A DNA stretch of 64,000 nt from positions 62,001-126,000 of the forward strand of contig DFZK01000003.1 of the NCBI GenBank assembly GCA_002382085.1. Direction: 5' to 3'. Source of the DNA: Sulfurospirillum sp. UBA4058 (GTDB taxonomy: Bacteria; Campylobacterota; Campylobacteria; Campylobacterales; Sulfurospirillaceae). This document shows positions 17,219-26,056 of this stretch, piece after piece. A program made the translations under genes and the position numbers. Below the pieces are notes generated by a model. The model searched no databases and was not told the origin of the DNA. It was given only the letters and a program-made list of their open reading frames with translations. Positions within the stretch are counted from its first letter, which is position 1. Every line of letters starts with the position of its first letter.

Positions 17219-20065
17219 TTATGCTCCTTTTGAAACTATGACGTAAGTGACGGTTTTATCGCTCTTAAGCAGACTTTTTAACGCCGTATCGACATCGTTC
17301 GCATGCACGGTATTAAGGACGGAAGGATAATCGCTATGCCATTGTAAAAACGGCAAACCGCGGTTTAGCTCTTTTTCCATCAAATTATGCCAAAGCTCGT
17401 TTTTGCGCAAAGCACTTTTCCATGAAGTCATCATCGGTGCTTTTAAACGCTCAATCTCCTCTTCGCTGACGCCTTCACGCACTAAATCCTCGACGATTGA
17501 ATCGATTTTACGTTGAACTTGCGCGTTGTTTTTTGTTTGCGTCGTTACTTTGATATTTAAAATGCCGAACCCTTGATCCACGGGATTTAAGGAGTTTTGA
17601 AACGAAGCCGAAGGGCTGTAAACGACGCCTGATTTTTCACGCAGTTCTTTTCGAAGACGATCTTTAACGACCGCTGCGGCTACATGTAAGGTCGCAACCG
17701 CTTTGCGATCGTAAATATCGGCTACGTTATGTTGAAACGCTCGATAGACTACGCTCTTATCGACCGTGTCATCAACCTTTCGTTGCGTGTACCGCTCGCT
17801 TGGAAACGTTGCGGAAATCAATGCGGTATCGTACGGTTTAAAAGAGTCTTTTTCCCCCCGCGTACCAAAAAAACGTACCGCCTCTTTGAGCGCATTTTGC
17901 GGCTCAAAATCCCCCGTAATAATCATTTTAAGTTTAGTATCGCTGTAGCGTTGGTTCTCAATCGCCGCACGAATGTCTTCCAAACGGTAGCGTGATAAGG
18001 CCTCAAGGCTTATCGGCTCAAAACGTTTCGAATTTCCCTGAAAAAAGGAAGCACTGTAAGCCTGATCGACACCCTCTACGGTTTTTTCTTTGGCGTGTTC
18101 GTTCATTTCAAGGGATTGTTTAAAGCGAATGAGTGCGGCTTCTTTGGGAGTCGGATCAACGTATTGCGTCCACATTGCCTGCATTAAAAGTTCAAAATCT
18201 TTGGTGGAAGCGCTGCCGTTAATCACGGAATACCGATCTTCAAAACTCTCGTTAATACTTAAGCCTAAACCGCCGAAAAGCCGAGTAACTTCCGTAGGCG
18301 ATAGTGCCCCGATACCGCTCTTGGAAAGTACCGCCGAAGCAATTTTTCGTAAAGGTAAAACACTCTCTCCGAAAGGCTTATCTTCTCCGAACATCAAACG
18401 TACCATGATTTGATTGCTCTCGTATTTCGTTGGTATCATATAAAGATCAAGCGTATCGTTATAGTGTGCCGTATAGAGCATCGGTGCATCCTTACCGAGC
18501 GATTTTGCCTCTAATTTCGGAAGCGAATCCGCCTCTGTGGGAAGCGGTAAATAAGGAAACGTTTTGTCTTGGCGCACATCGTGAACGCTTAAAGATTGCT
18601 GTTGTGCTGCTTCCCATGCAAGGCGAATCTCGTCGCGATCGGCATTGATCTTCCCGCTAACGACCAGAGTGCGATTGTCCGGCGCAAACGCCTCTTTAAA
18701 CGCCCGATTGACCTCTTCTAGCGTGATGGTCGGTAAAAAGCGCTCGTAGCGTTTTTGATCGTCCGCGGCGGAGGTAAACACCGCACCGCTATTGGCGATC
18801 GTCACGAAACCAGTCGCAATATCGTTATTTTTCTGATTGGCTTCGGCAAGAACGGCTTTGGCTAAGTTTCGAGCGATAAGCGTTTTGGCTTGGGAAAACT
18901 CTTCCTCGCCGAAGCCGAAATTTTGAGCACTGTTGCTCTCTTTAACTATCAGGTTTAACGCTTCCTTCCAATGCGCGTTATCGCTTACGAAACTCCAACC
19001 CGACGAAGGCAAAAGCCCTTTTTTAGTATTATCGGAAAATTGCGCTTTACTCCATAAGCTCGGATTTTTCATCCCGAGTTCTCTGAGGCGTTGTTGAAAC
19101 ATAGACGATGCCATCATCTGAATAAACGTCTCTCTAAGATTGGCTTGCGTATCTTTGTAAAAAATCCGCGGATGGGAAATCAGCAGCGAAAAATGAATGC
19201 CGTCTCGTTCCGCCGGTTGTACGAAAAGCTCGAATTTCGCGCGCTCGACTTCGCCGAAATCCGGTACGCTAGAAGCCGGCGTTTCGTTCTTAAAGCTTGT
19301 AAAAGCTTCATCGATCATCGAAGCGAGTTTTGCAGGTTCGATATCGCCTACGGCAACGATCATCGCGCGCTCGGGTCTGTACCATTTGCGATAAAAGTGC
19401 GTTAAATTGGTCGAATTGACACTTTGAATACTCTCTTGCGTACCGATGACGTTATCCGCAAACTTCGTACCTCGGTATAAATACGCTCTTCTTTCGTCGT
19501 TTGCCAAAGACGCTTCACTCTCTCTGGAATTTTTTTCCGAGAGAATAACGCCGCGTTCATCGAGAATCTCACTTTCGTCCATGACCATACCGTCGGCAAA
19601 ATCTCTTAAGATCAACACCGCTTTTTGAACGGAGGCGTCGTCGATCTTGGCGAGATTGAGGGTGTAAACCGTCTCCGCTAAAGAGGTATGTGCATTCGTA
19701 TCGCCGCCGAAACTCATACCGTTGTCTTGAAAAAACGGAATTAAAGAGCCTGCGGGAAAATGTCTTGTGCCGTTAAACGCCATATGCTCGACGTAGTGGG
19801 CAAACCCTTTTTCGTTCTCGCTTTCCATCAGCGAACCGACTTGCATGTTTAAATAAAGCGAAACCCTTCCTTTCGGCAATGCGTTGGGGATAATCGCATA
19901 GCGCACGCCGTTGTCGAGTTTGCCGAACGTCACTCTTTTATCGGGTGTTAAGTCGCTTGTTTCGTGCGCCCACGTTCCGTCGTACCACGCAAGCTCCTGC
20001 GCTAAAGCGGCACTCGTACAGCAAAAAAACAACGCAAACGTAAGCCCTATTTTTCGTATCGTCAT
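17219..20065 (-). CDS. Secreted M16 zinc protease (PqqL/FusC-like)
   Basis: A 948-residue M16 peptidase with a signal peptide (LTFALFFCCTSAALAQ), the inverted zinc motif HYVEH at about residues 90-94 and the downstream acidic helix (LDERGVILSEKNSRE) that supplies the third ligand. The length fits two tandem M16 halves in one chain, like PqqL and FusC (about 930 residues), which act in the periplasm. The ATG at 20065 has an AAAGG site; a TTG at 20071 is less likely. It lies between a TonB receptor and an ABC module. FusC and PqqL are known to process an imported iron-bearing protein or peptide; that role is likely here. No other pqq genes are present, so cofactor biosynthesis is not supported. 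Confidence 0.85.
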   Translation of the reverse strand: MTIRKIGLTFALFFCCTSAALAQELAWYDGTWAHETSDLTPDKRVTFGKLDNGVRYAIIPNALPKGRVSLYLNMQVGSLMESENEKGFAHYVEHMAFNGTRHFPAGSLIPFFQDNGMSFGGDTNAHTSLAETVYTLNLAKIDDASVQKAVLILRDFADGMVMDESEILDERGVILSEKNSRESEASLANDERRAYLYRGTKFADNVIGTQESIQSVNSTNLTHFYRKWYRPERAMIVAVGDIEPAKLASMIDEAFTSFKNETPASSVPDFGEVERAKFELFVQPAERDGIHFSLLISHPRIFYKDTQANLRETFIQMMASSMFQQRLRELGMKNPSLWSKAQFSDNTKKGLLPSSGWSFVSDNAHWKEALNLIVKESNSAQNFGFGEEEFSQAKTLIARNLAKAVLAEANQKNNDIATGFVTIANSGAVFTSAADDQKRYERFLPTITLEEVNRAFKEAFAPDNRTLVVSGKINADRDEIRLAWEAAQQQSLSVHDVRQDKTFPYLPLPTEADSLPKLEAKSLGKDAPMLYTAHYNDTLDLYMIPTKYESNQIMVRLMFGEDKPFGESVLPLRKIASAVLSKSGIGALSPTEVTRLFGGLGLSINESFEDRYSVINGSASTKDFELLMQAMWTQYVDPTPKEAALIRFKQSLEMNEHAKEKTVEGVDQAYSASFFQGNSKRFEPISLEALSRYRLEDIRAAIENQRYSDTKLKMIITGDFEPQNALKEAVRFFGTRGEKDSFKPYDTALISATFPSERYTQRKVDDTVDKSVVYRAFQHNVADIYDRKAVATLHVAAAVVKDRLRKELREKSGVVYSPSASFQNSLNPVDQGFGILNIKVTTQTKNNAQVQRKIDSIVEDLVREGVSEEEIERLKAPMMTSWKSALRKNELWHNLMEKELNRGLPFLQWHSDYPSVLNTVHANDVDTALKSLLKSDKTVTYVIVSKGA

Positions 20066-20134
20066 AACCAAAACCTTTCAATGAAATATCATAAGCTTCT
20101 TACAAAACGGCAAGAAGCCTCATGGAAGTTACCG

Positions 20135-20167
20135 CTTACATGTAAAGCCTAAAACTTTACATGTAAG
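20135..20167. repeat. Perfect 13-bp hairpin built of two TTACATGTAA palindromes (index site of the iterated palindrome)
   Basis: Arms CTTACATGTAAAG (20135-20147) and CTTTACATGTAAG (20155-20167) are perfectly complementary with a 7-base loop, between the receptor stop (20179) and the protease start. It probably ends or attenuates the receptor message. Each arm contains TTACATGTAA, which recurs exactly at 1743, 2898, 4232, 6550, 12340, 14236, 16501, 20136, 20157, 24683, 30274, 34443, 35239, 45001, 57607, 59735, 60464, 61141, 61741, 62582, 63504 and 63576 (first base given). At least a dozen further sites differ by one base, for example 17680, 24088, 31147, 41270, 52190 and 57391. Confidence 0.85.
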
Positions 20168-20178
20168 AACGGTTTTTC

Positions 20179-22893
20179 TTAAAATTCGTATCGAACGTTC
20201 GCGTAAAATTGTCGCCCCATCGAATATGTAACATGCGATATGCTACTGCTTGCATATCCCGTGGAGACATCGTTTTTACGATTCAAGAGATTGAAAATAT
20301 CCACGCCGAAAATAAGTTTTTGACCGTTAAATTTCGTCGTCATCGCCGCGGATAAATCCATATTATACGTAGCTCCGTAATCCACATCGATATACGCACT
20401 TGTCGCAATACCGTACGGATCCATCAGTCCCGTACCGTCGGTTAACATTCCCTTTGAAGCGGCTTGATAACGAAAAACTCCCGTTAGATTGAGCCAATCG
20501 TACGGATCGGCACTGTGCGTATAGGCGACAACCCAAGGACGGTTAAAGTCTGTTGCGGGAGCATCTTCTACCCGTATCAATTTCCCGTTGTACGTCACGT
20601 GTGTTGTCGATCGTGTTGTTTCTTCGTTATCCGTAAACGCACTCAAAGGATCAAAACTATTCGTCTCGGTAAAAGAGCGCGTGGCTGAAAGCTTGGAAGA
20701 GTGTTTACCCCACGAACCTAAATCATAATCTTTTGAAATTGCAAACGTCAACCCCCAATAATCGCTTTCACCCTCATTCGTATATTCTCGATAGGTCGGT
20801 CCCGTACTGATGGTTTTTGAGCGAATTTGATCCCTGTACGCACGATTGACGTAATCGATACTAAAGAGCGTATCGTAGACGTTGAGCGAGGTTCCAACGT
20901 TGTATTCGTCCGAATAAGGCGTTTTTAAATCCCCTAAACCGTAAGGAACCGCATTGCTCACGGCTCCATCGACCCATGCCGCCGTTGCACTGGTTCTAGT
21001 CGAAGTATACGTTTTAATCGGCATATGCGTCGCATAAGAAAGAATTTGCCCGCCGTAATAGCGATTGCTTCCGCCGTAAATATTCAAGACACGGTTGTTT
21101 AAAACATCGGCATTGACAAAGAGTCTCCATGCAGGATCGATATTTTCGGTCACCGTTTCAGTCGAAACCCTGATTCCGGGACGAATCGTAAAACGCTCTA
21201 TCTTAATGCTATCTTCCAAAAAAGCGGCATACGAAGCATAATCCGCTTCTCTTTCTTGCGCCATTCCCGTTACTTTACGGCTAAAGTATTGACTTCCCGT
21301 TAAGATACCGTTTTCTTTATCGCCTACTGCGCTAGTCCTCGCTACCGCATTTGCGCTTGCATATGAGATATACCCTTCGCGTTCGGCTTCGACCAACGCA
21401 TATTTTGCCTCATATCCTACCTTGATCGCATGCTCAAGTTCTGCCGTTTTAAACGGTTCTACTTCTAAAACGCTTTTCCACCCATAGGTTTGTTTTTGTT
21501 GCTCGTAGTCGTCAAATCCACCCTCGGAAGAAGTTGTTGAGCTGGTGTTCAAACGCCAGTCGAAATGAGCTCCCGCGTAATTATTTCTCCAACCGTAGTT
21601 AATGTTACTGCTCGAGTCTCTCGACACTTCATACATTTGATAACTGAGCGTATTTTTCCATTTACCGAAGCTAAAATCATTTTCCATATCGTAGATTAAG
21701 GTGTATCCGCCGCCTTCAATGTCATAATCCGAATTTTTAAAATTCGGAATGTATTTTGATTGCGTATAAGGTGCATAAATGGCCGTCAAACTCGCCTTAA
21801 AGTCGTCATAGTCGAAGGTATTAAGTTTCACGAGAAAATTTTCGCTCTCTCGATATTGATTGATTTTATCTCGCGTATATCCGCCGTTACCGTCGGAAAC
21901 AACATAATTCGACCATAGGGGAATCGTAGATTCTTTTTTGGCATAACTTACCATCAGGCCTAAATGTTCCGTTAACGGACCGTGCAATGAAATCGTGTAC
22001 TCTTTTTTCGTAAATTCAGGCTGTAACTGAGCCGTCGTCGTCGTTTCGGCATCTTCTCTCTCATCTTCGGTCAAATGAAATTTTGCCCATGAATCCTCGG
22101 TATAACGTGCGCTAATAGAACCGTGCCATGCGTCTTTTGCCGCATCTTTCAGTTTGGCATCGACTACGCCGCCCAAAAAATCGCCGTATTCGGAGGAAAC
22201 GTTTTCCGTATAAACGGTCACGGTATCGACCAAAGAGGTATCAATGAATAAAGATTGCGCTTCTCCGCTGGGTTGACCCGACATGTCGCTATTGCTGAGC
22301 TCCGACCCACCCGGATTAATCTCATTGTTATTGCTGACGCCGTTCAGCATAAAATTATTTTCGTAATGCTTACTACCGAAAATAGATACCTTCGGCGGTG
22401 TTATTTCTCCGCCCGTGGCAGAGCTAAGAGAACTTTGGTCAAATTGAACGTAAGACTTACCCCTAAGTAAATCCGTAATAGTATGATTTGCCGCCGGAGC
22501 ACTTTGAATGTATTCGTTGCTAATGACTGTCGTACCTACCGTACTTTGTGCCGCTGAAGAGATACTAATCGGTTGCAATAAAACGTTATTTTTTGTCGTC
22601 GTATCGGCTTCGAGTTTTTGCCTAATCATAATCGTATCATTTTCAATAACGGATTCCAAATTGCTTCCTTGAAGCACTTTTTCCAAGGCTTCTTTGAGTC
22701 CTTCAACGTTATGAAAAGCAGGCGATGTTTTGCCTTTTAGCAGTTTCCCGTCTACTATATAGGACATATGCGCTTGTGTGGCGATACTCTTAATCGCCTC
22801 TTCCAAACTTTGATTTTCCACGCTAAAGCTTTGCGCGTATACACTTGAACATAATGCCAAGCACAACACGATTTTTGAATACCTTATGCCCAT
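20179..22893 (-). CDS. TonB-dependent transducer receptor with STN domain
   Basis: A 904-residue receptor. After the signal peptide (IVLCLALCSSVYAQ) comes an STN/secretin-like domain (FSVENQSLEEAIKSIATQA onward, about residues 22-95), the signalling domain that contacts a FecR-type protein. A TonB-box-like LQPISIS, a plug domain and a large barrel ending in NVRYEF follow. It therefore both imports a ligand and switches on a sigma factor. FecR and FecI lie directly upstream on the same strand, and an M16 protease follows. A Fur-like dyad precedes the gene. The ligand is unknown; the protease neighbour suggests an iron-carrying protein or peptide rather than a simple siderophore. Confidence 0.9.
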   Translation of the reverse strand: MGIRYSKIVLCLALCSSVYAQSFSVENQSLEEAIKSIATQAHMSYIVDGKLLKGKTSPAFHNVEGLKEALEKVLQGSNLESVIENDTIMIRQKLEADTTTKNNVLLQPISISSAAQSTVGTTVISNEYIQSAPAANHTITDLLRGKSYVQFDQSSLSSATGGEITPPKVSIFGSKHYENNFMLNGVSNNNEINPGGSELSNSDMSGQPSGEAQSLFIDTSLVDTVTVYTENVSSEYGDFLGGVVDAKLKDAAKDAWHGSISARYTEDSWAKFHLTEDEREDAETTTTAQLQPEFTKKEYTISLHGPLTEHLGLMVSYAKKESTIPLWSNYVVSDGNGGYTRDKINQYRESENFLVKLNTFDYDDFKASLTAIYAPYTQSKYIPNFKNSDYDIEGGGYTLIYDMENDFSFGKWKNTLSYQMYEVSRDSSSNINYGWRNNYAGAHFDWRLNTSSTTSSEGGFDDYEQQKQTYGWKSVLEVEPFKTAELEHAIKVGYEAKYALVEAEREGYISYASANAVARTSAVGDKENGILTGSQYFSRKVTGMAQEREADYASYAAFLEDSIKIERFTIRPGIRVSTETVTENIDPAWRLFVNADVLNNRVLNIYGGSNRYYGGQILSYATHMPIKTYTSTRTSATAAWVDGAVSNAVPYGLGDLKTPYSDEYNVGTSLNVYDTLFSIDYVNRAYRDQIRSKTISTGPTYREYTNEGESDYWGLTFAISKDYDLGSWGKHSSKLSATRSFTETNSFDPLSAFTDNEETTRSTTHVTYNGKLIRVEDAPATDFNRPWVVAYTHSADPYDWLNLTGVFRYQAASKGMLTDGTGLMDPYGIATSAYIDVDYGATYNMDLSAAMTTKFNGQKLIFGVDIFNLLNRKNDVSTGYASSSISHVTYSMGRQFYANVRYEF

Positions 22894-22923
22894 CTAGGTT
22901 CTCCTTTTTATTTGATACAATAT

Positions 22924-22938
22924 TGAGAATTATTCTCT
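22924..22938. promoter_or_regulatory. Fur-box-like dyad before the transducer receptor
   Basis: TGAGAATTATTCTCT contains the perfect dyad GAGAAT-1-ATTCTC and matches 11 of 14 Fur-box positions. It lies 31 bases upstream of the receptor start, after the fecR-like stop, so the receptor and protease genes probably have their own iron-controlled (and FecI-dependent) promoter here. Confidence 0.6.
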
Positions 22939-23002
22939 AAATAATAAGACGTAAATAGAAGCTAAAAATGGATATAACCTACTCTAAAAATCGCTAAAGC
23001 GT

Positions 23003-23959
23003 TTAATTATTTTTTTTATATTTTTTTTGAATGTAGAGCGTATCGCCTACTCGAGAAACCTTGAGAGGATAAATTTTGGTTAACGCGTATACAAATTTGT
23101 CCATAGATCCGATTTCAAAGGAACCCGAAACGGTGTAATGCTTTAATTCGTCCGGAATAAAAATAGTAAGGTTTTGATAATGTCCAAACTCATTCAGCGC
23201 ATTGGTTAAAATTTCATCATGGAAAATGAGCTTCCATTCTTTCCATGAAGCAATATTTTCCGGAATAACGTTTTGAAGGCTGAAACGACCCGTTTGAACC
23301 GTATAGGCAAGTCTCTTTCCTTGCGTTAAAACGGCTAAAGCGTCATCGTCTCTTTGAACGCTGACCGTTCCCTCGATAACGCTCACATCAACAAATCCAC
23401 CGTAATTTTTGACTTCAAATTTTGTTCCTACGACTTTGACGTTCAAGTCTCCGACATGAACAAAAAAAGGCTTTTGCGTATTTTTCGCAACGCTAAAAAG
23501 GGCTTTCCCCTCTTGCAAGACCACTTCCCGAGTGTTGCCTTTATAGCGTATCGTCGCTTTTGTTTTAGCATCTAAAAGTACGACGGTTTGATCGGGTAGA
23601 AGCACGTTTTGAGTCCTATGTTCCGTTTGATACGTATGGGGTATAAAAAATGCAAGATAACGCTCGTAGATACCTAAACCGACAAGGACAAGTATTGAAG
23701 CCACAAGTGCGACTAAACGACGACGTTTAAAAACATTTTCTCTTTGGATCTCATGATGTACGTTTTGAATCAGAATTCGTTGAGTGTTTTTCGGCAAGGC
23801 TCCGTAGAAAACCTCTACGTTTTTTACCCGATCAAACGCTTTTTGATGCGCATCGCTTTGCCCTATCCACTGTTCAAAAGCTTCTTGTTGACTTTGCGTA
23901 AAACCGTTCTTCTTACAGGCCAAAAAATAACTTGCTTCTTCATTTAACGTCGATTTCAT
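23003..23959 (-). CDS. fecR: FecR-family anti-sigma/sigma regulator
   Basis: A protein of about 318 residues: a short cytoplasmic anti-sigma domain (EASYFLACKKNGFTQSQQEAFEQW), one membrane helix (LVALVASILVLVGLGIY, about residue 85-105), and a periplasmic FecR domain (RTQNVLLPDQTVVLLDAKTK through GTKFEVKNYGG) with a C-terminal STN-like part (LTNALNEFGHYQNLTIFIP). This is the standard FecR layout, relaying receptor occupancy to the sigma factor. The ATG at 23959 overlaps the sigma stop as ATGA and has a GGAA site; the ATG at 23971 has none. Nothing looks truncated. Confidence 0.88.
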   Translation of the reverse strand: MKSTLNEEASYFLACKKNGFTQSQQEAFEQWIGQSDAHQKAFDRVKNVEVFYGALPKNTQRILIQNVHHEIQRENVFKRRRLVALVASILVLVGLGIYERYLAFFIPHTYQTEHRTQNVLLPDQTVVLLDAKTKATIRYKGNTREVVLQEGKALFSVAKNTQKPFFVHVGDLNVKVVGTKFEVKNYGGFVDVSVIEGTVSVQRDDDALAVLTQGKRLAYTVQTGRFSLQNVIPENIASWKEWKLIFHDEILTNALNEFGHYQNLTIFIPDELKHYTVSGSFEIGSMDKFVYALTKIYPLKVSRVGDTLYIQKKYKKNN

Positions 23960-24438
23960 GCTTCGTTCCATGGTGTATTTTGGATATAGTCGCTCAATTT
24001 TGCGGTAGCATTGATGATGTATTTTTGAACGCTATTGAGGTTGAGATGCATCATCGCGGCGATCTCTTTTTTGCTGTATCCTTCTATGACATGTAAGACA
24101 AAAACTTGCTTTAAATGTTTGGGTAACGTCTCGAGTGCTTTTAAAAGCATTTCTTGTTTAGCATTTTCAAGTACCATTTCATAGGGAAGTTCCTGCTTTT
24201 CGCAACAATACTCTTCTTCTTCGTAAGCGATAAAATGTCGATTTTTTTCTTTACGAGAGAGATCGATTGCGATATTACGAGCCACTTTATATAAAAAAGC
24301 TCTTTCGTTTTGGATGGGGGATTCTTTTGATTTTTCAAGGGTTTTAATATACGTTTCTTGCGTAATATCTATAGCAAGCTCTTTGTCGCCCACCAATTTT
24401 TGCACAAAAAAAACCAATTCTTTATAATATTTTAACAT
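23956..24438 (-). CDS. fecI: ECF sigma factor, FecI-like
   Basis: A 160-residue ECF sigma factor with region 2 (KLVGDKELAIDITQETYIKTLE, about residues 15-36) and region 4 (LETLPKHLKQVFVLHVIEGYSKKEIAAMM, about 105-133) including the helix-turn-helix. These short sigma factors direct RNA polymerase to the receptor promoter when the STN receptor is occupied. It is translationally coupled to fecR and is preceded by a strong Fur-like dyad, giving iron repression plus ligand induction. Confidence 0.88.
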   Translation of the reverse strand: MLKYYKELVFFVQKLVGDKELAIDITQETYIKTLEKSKESPIQNERAFLYKVARNIAIDLSRKEKNRHFIAYEEEEYCCEKQELPYEMVLENAKQEMLLKALETLPKHLKQVFVLHVIEGYSKKEIAAMMHLNLNSVQKYIINATAKLSDYIQNTPWNEA

Positions 24439-24456
24439 TGCCTGCTTTTTATATTT

Positions 24457-24471
24457 TGATAAATAGTATCA
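24457..24471. promoter_or_regulatory. Fur-box-like dyad before fecI
   Basis: TGATAAATAGTATCA matches 12 of 14 Fur-box positions and extends to the perfect 8-5-8 dyad TTTTGATA/TATCAAAA (24454-24474), about 20 bases upstream of the sigma-factor start. Confidence 0.7.
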
Positions 24472-24631
24472 AAATAAATTTTAGCGTTTACTGAAGCGAT
24501 TATGCTCTTAACATTGGATTAGCATTATGTTAGACTCAAAATACTCCTTTGTGGATGGTGTTTTCGTTTGATAGTGGACTTCTTGCGTCTAAAGATTTAA
24601 GTATACTTAAAGAAGCCGTATTATGTATTAA

Positions 24632-24646
24632 TGATATTTGTTATCA
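24632..24646. promoter_or_regulatory. Fur-box-like site before the unknown gene 24718-25758
   Basis: TGATATTTGTTATCA has both outer half-sites intact (12 of 14 positions) and lies 72 bases upstream of the plus-strand gene, in an AT-rich 279-base divergent region shared with fecI. A copy of TTACATGTAA (24683-24692) stands between it and the gene. Confidence 0.65.
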
Positions 24647-24717
24647 AATATATACTTGTACATCGTTTCGTGCGCATCAAGTTTACATGTAAATAGTAAA
24701 AAGAGGAGAAGCACACT

Positions 24718-25758
24718 ATGAAAAAACCGTACATTTTGCCGCAACGCATCAAAACATATCTTCTTGTTTTTATTGTTGGATTTATTATCCTCAATAGCCT
24801 TATTTATTGGGTTGAATACCGACGCTATGTTATCTCTGCGCCTCTTTCATTGCAAGAAGCACGTAAAGAGTTTACAAAAGCGATCATTCCGCATATTTAT
24901 TATACGTTTTTAGTTAAAACCGTACGCATCGACTTTCAAAACCCACTCCTATCTCCGATCAAAGCACTTAGAAACTACTTTTATCATAAAGGATTGGAAA
25001 AACTACCGCCCAATGAGGCAGAAGGGGCATTGTGGTTTGATCTTTTTGAAGCGAGGCTGTATAACTATTCCGTAAGAGCAAGTTATGGTTCTATGGCAAA
25101 ACATTACGGTGTTCATTTTGCGTCGTATTTTATCGATGACGTTTATGCCAATATAGAACTTCTTTCCAAGTACCCCTTAGCTGATGATAGTATTAGTGAG
25201 CTTGGCGGTTCCGTTATTGAAACGTACTTAGATTTAATCAATATCTATGTTGCGGATTTTCACCTTAATTTAGATGAGTATACGCTAAGCAATGAAAATA
25301 TGAAAATGATAAGTATAAATGCAGAGTTTTACCAACGCTTTGTTACTCTTTATGAATGGGAAAAAGAGTTTTTAGCCTATCATAAAGAGCATCATCCGAT
25401 ACAATATACAAGTGTGATGAGTACACAAAAAGGATGGTATAGTCCATATATTAAGTATTATGACAAGATGTATCTTACTTCTTCTTTTATTCTTTTTTAT
25501 AAAATCCACAATAATCTTTTTTCGTGTGATGCGGATAAACAGTATTGGGAGAGTATAGAGGATGCAAAGCAAAAGATTTTGGATTTTTCACAAACCTATA
25601 CTGTTCCTACCAAATCGCTAGAAACATTCAAAAAGCAAATGGCTTATTTGCACATAGATAATCTTTTTAATACAAATGAGCAAAAGAGTGCTTCTACCAA
25701 CCCATTAAAACCAATGATCAACTGTAACTACAAAACCAATAAGGAGAAAGAAAAATGA
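24718..25758 (+). CDS. Unknown membrane-anchored protein, probably Fur-regulated
   Basis: I do not recognise this 346-residue protein. It has a basic N-terminus and one membrane helix (YLLVFIVGFIILNSLIYWV, about residues 14-32), followed by a mostly helical, Tyr-rich soluble domain rich in aromatic residues and without Cys pairs or known catalytic motifs. The topology suggests an inner-membrane anchor with a periplasmic body. An AGAGGAG site precedes the ATG and a good Fur-like box lies upstream. It overlaps a small gene by 4 bases. Base composition is more AT-rich than its neighbours, a hint of separate origin. It lies between FecI and a TonB receptor, so a role in iron uptake is inferred only from position. 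Confidence 0.7.
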   Translation: MKKPYILPQRIKTYLLVFIVGFIILNSLIYWVEYRRYVISAPLSLQEARKEFTKAIIPHIYYTFLVKTVRIDFQNPLLSPIKALRNYFYHKGLEKLPPNEAEGALWFDLFEARLYNYSVRASYGSMAKHYGVHFASYFIDDVYANIELLSKYPLADDSISELGGSVIETYLDLINIYVADFHLNLDEYTLSNENMKMISINAEFYQRFVTLYEWEKEFLAYHKEHHPIQYTSVMSTQKGWYSPYIKYYDKMYLTSSFILFYKIHNNLFSCDADKQYWESIEDAKQKILDFSQTYTVPTKSLETFKKQMAYLHIDNLFNTNEQKSASTNPLKPMINCNYKTNKEKEK

Positions 25759-26009
25759 GTATGAAACCATCAGGACTTTTTGAAATCATTGGAACCGTTG
25801 CAACCTTTGAGCAAAGATTTGATACAAAAATGCAAGAGTCGGTACAAAAAGGCGGAACTGCCGATGGCATTAATTATCAAATTGAATATTGGGCAAATCT
25901 CGCCGACGCCCTTGCCTATACTCTGTTCCGTAGCAATGAAAAAATTTCTAAGAGAGCATGCCGACGTGCTTGGCTTCACAGATCAGTCAATCAAGATCCA
26001 ACTCAATAA
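25755..26009 (+). CDS. Small protein of unknown function, possibly frameshifted near its end
   Basis: An 84-residue reading frame coupled to the preceding gene (ATGA overlap) with an AAGGAG site. The sequence up to ALAYTLFRSNEK looks like an ordinary helical soluble protein; the last 23 residues (RACRRAWLHR...) look out of frame. Just before them stands a run of six A. In the neighbouring frame the sequence continues as FLREHADVLGFTDQSIKIQL and stays open to 26073. A one-base change in the A-run would join both parts, so this may be a frameshifted or phase-variable gene. No family recognised. Confidence 0.5.
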   Translation: MSMKPSGLFEIIGTVATFEQRFDTKMQESVQKGGTADGINYQIEYWANLADALAYTLFRSNEKISKRACRRAWLHRSVNQDPTQ

Positions 26010-26018
26010 ACATCAAGA

Positions 26019-26045
26019 GCGATCAAAGCTTAGCACCTTGATCGC
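26019..26045. terminator. Stem-loop between convergent genes
   Basis: GCGATCAA (26019-26026) pairs with TTGATCGC (26038-26045) around an 11-base loop, between the small plus-strand gene and the minus-strand receptor ending at 26057. No clear T-run follows, so its terminator role is tentative. Confidence 0.4.
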
Positions 26046-26056
26046 GCTACAATGCC

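Noticed and set aside
17219..20065. M16 protease as a PQQ-biosynthesis gene
   Set aside because: The PqqL name is historical; no other pqq genes are present and the context is iron import.
24571..24694. Open stretch reading FDSGLLASKDLSILKEAVL...FRAHQVYM upstream of the gene at 24718
   Set aside because: No ribosome site or start codon, the frame needs a shift over two stops, it contains the Fur-like dyad, and the composition is simply AT-rich; probably chance.
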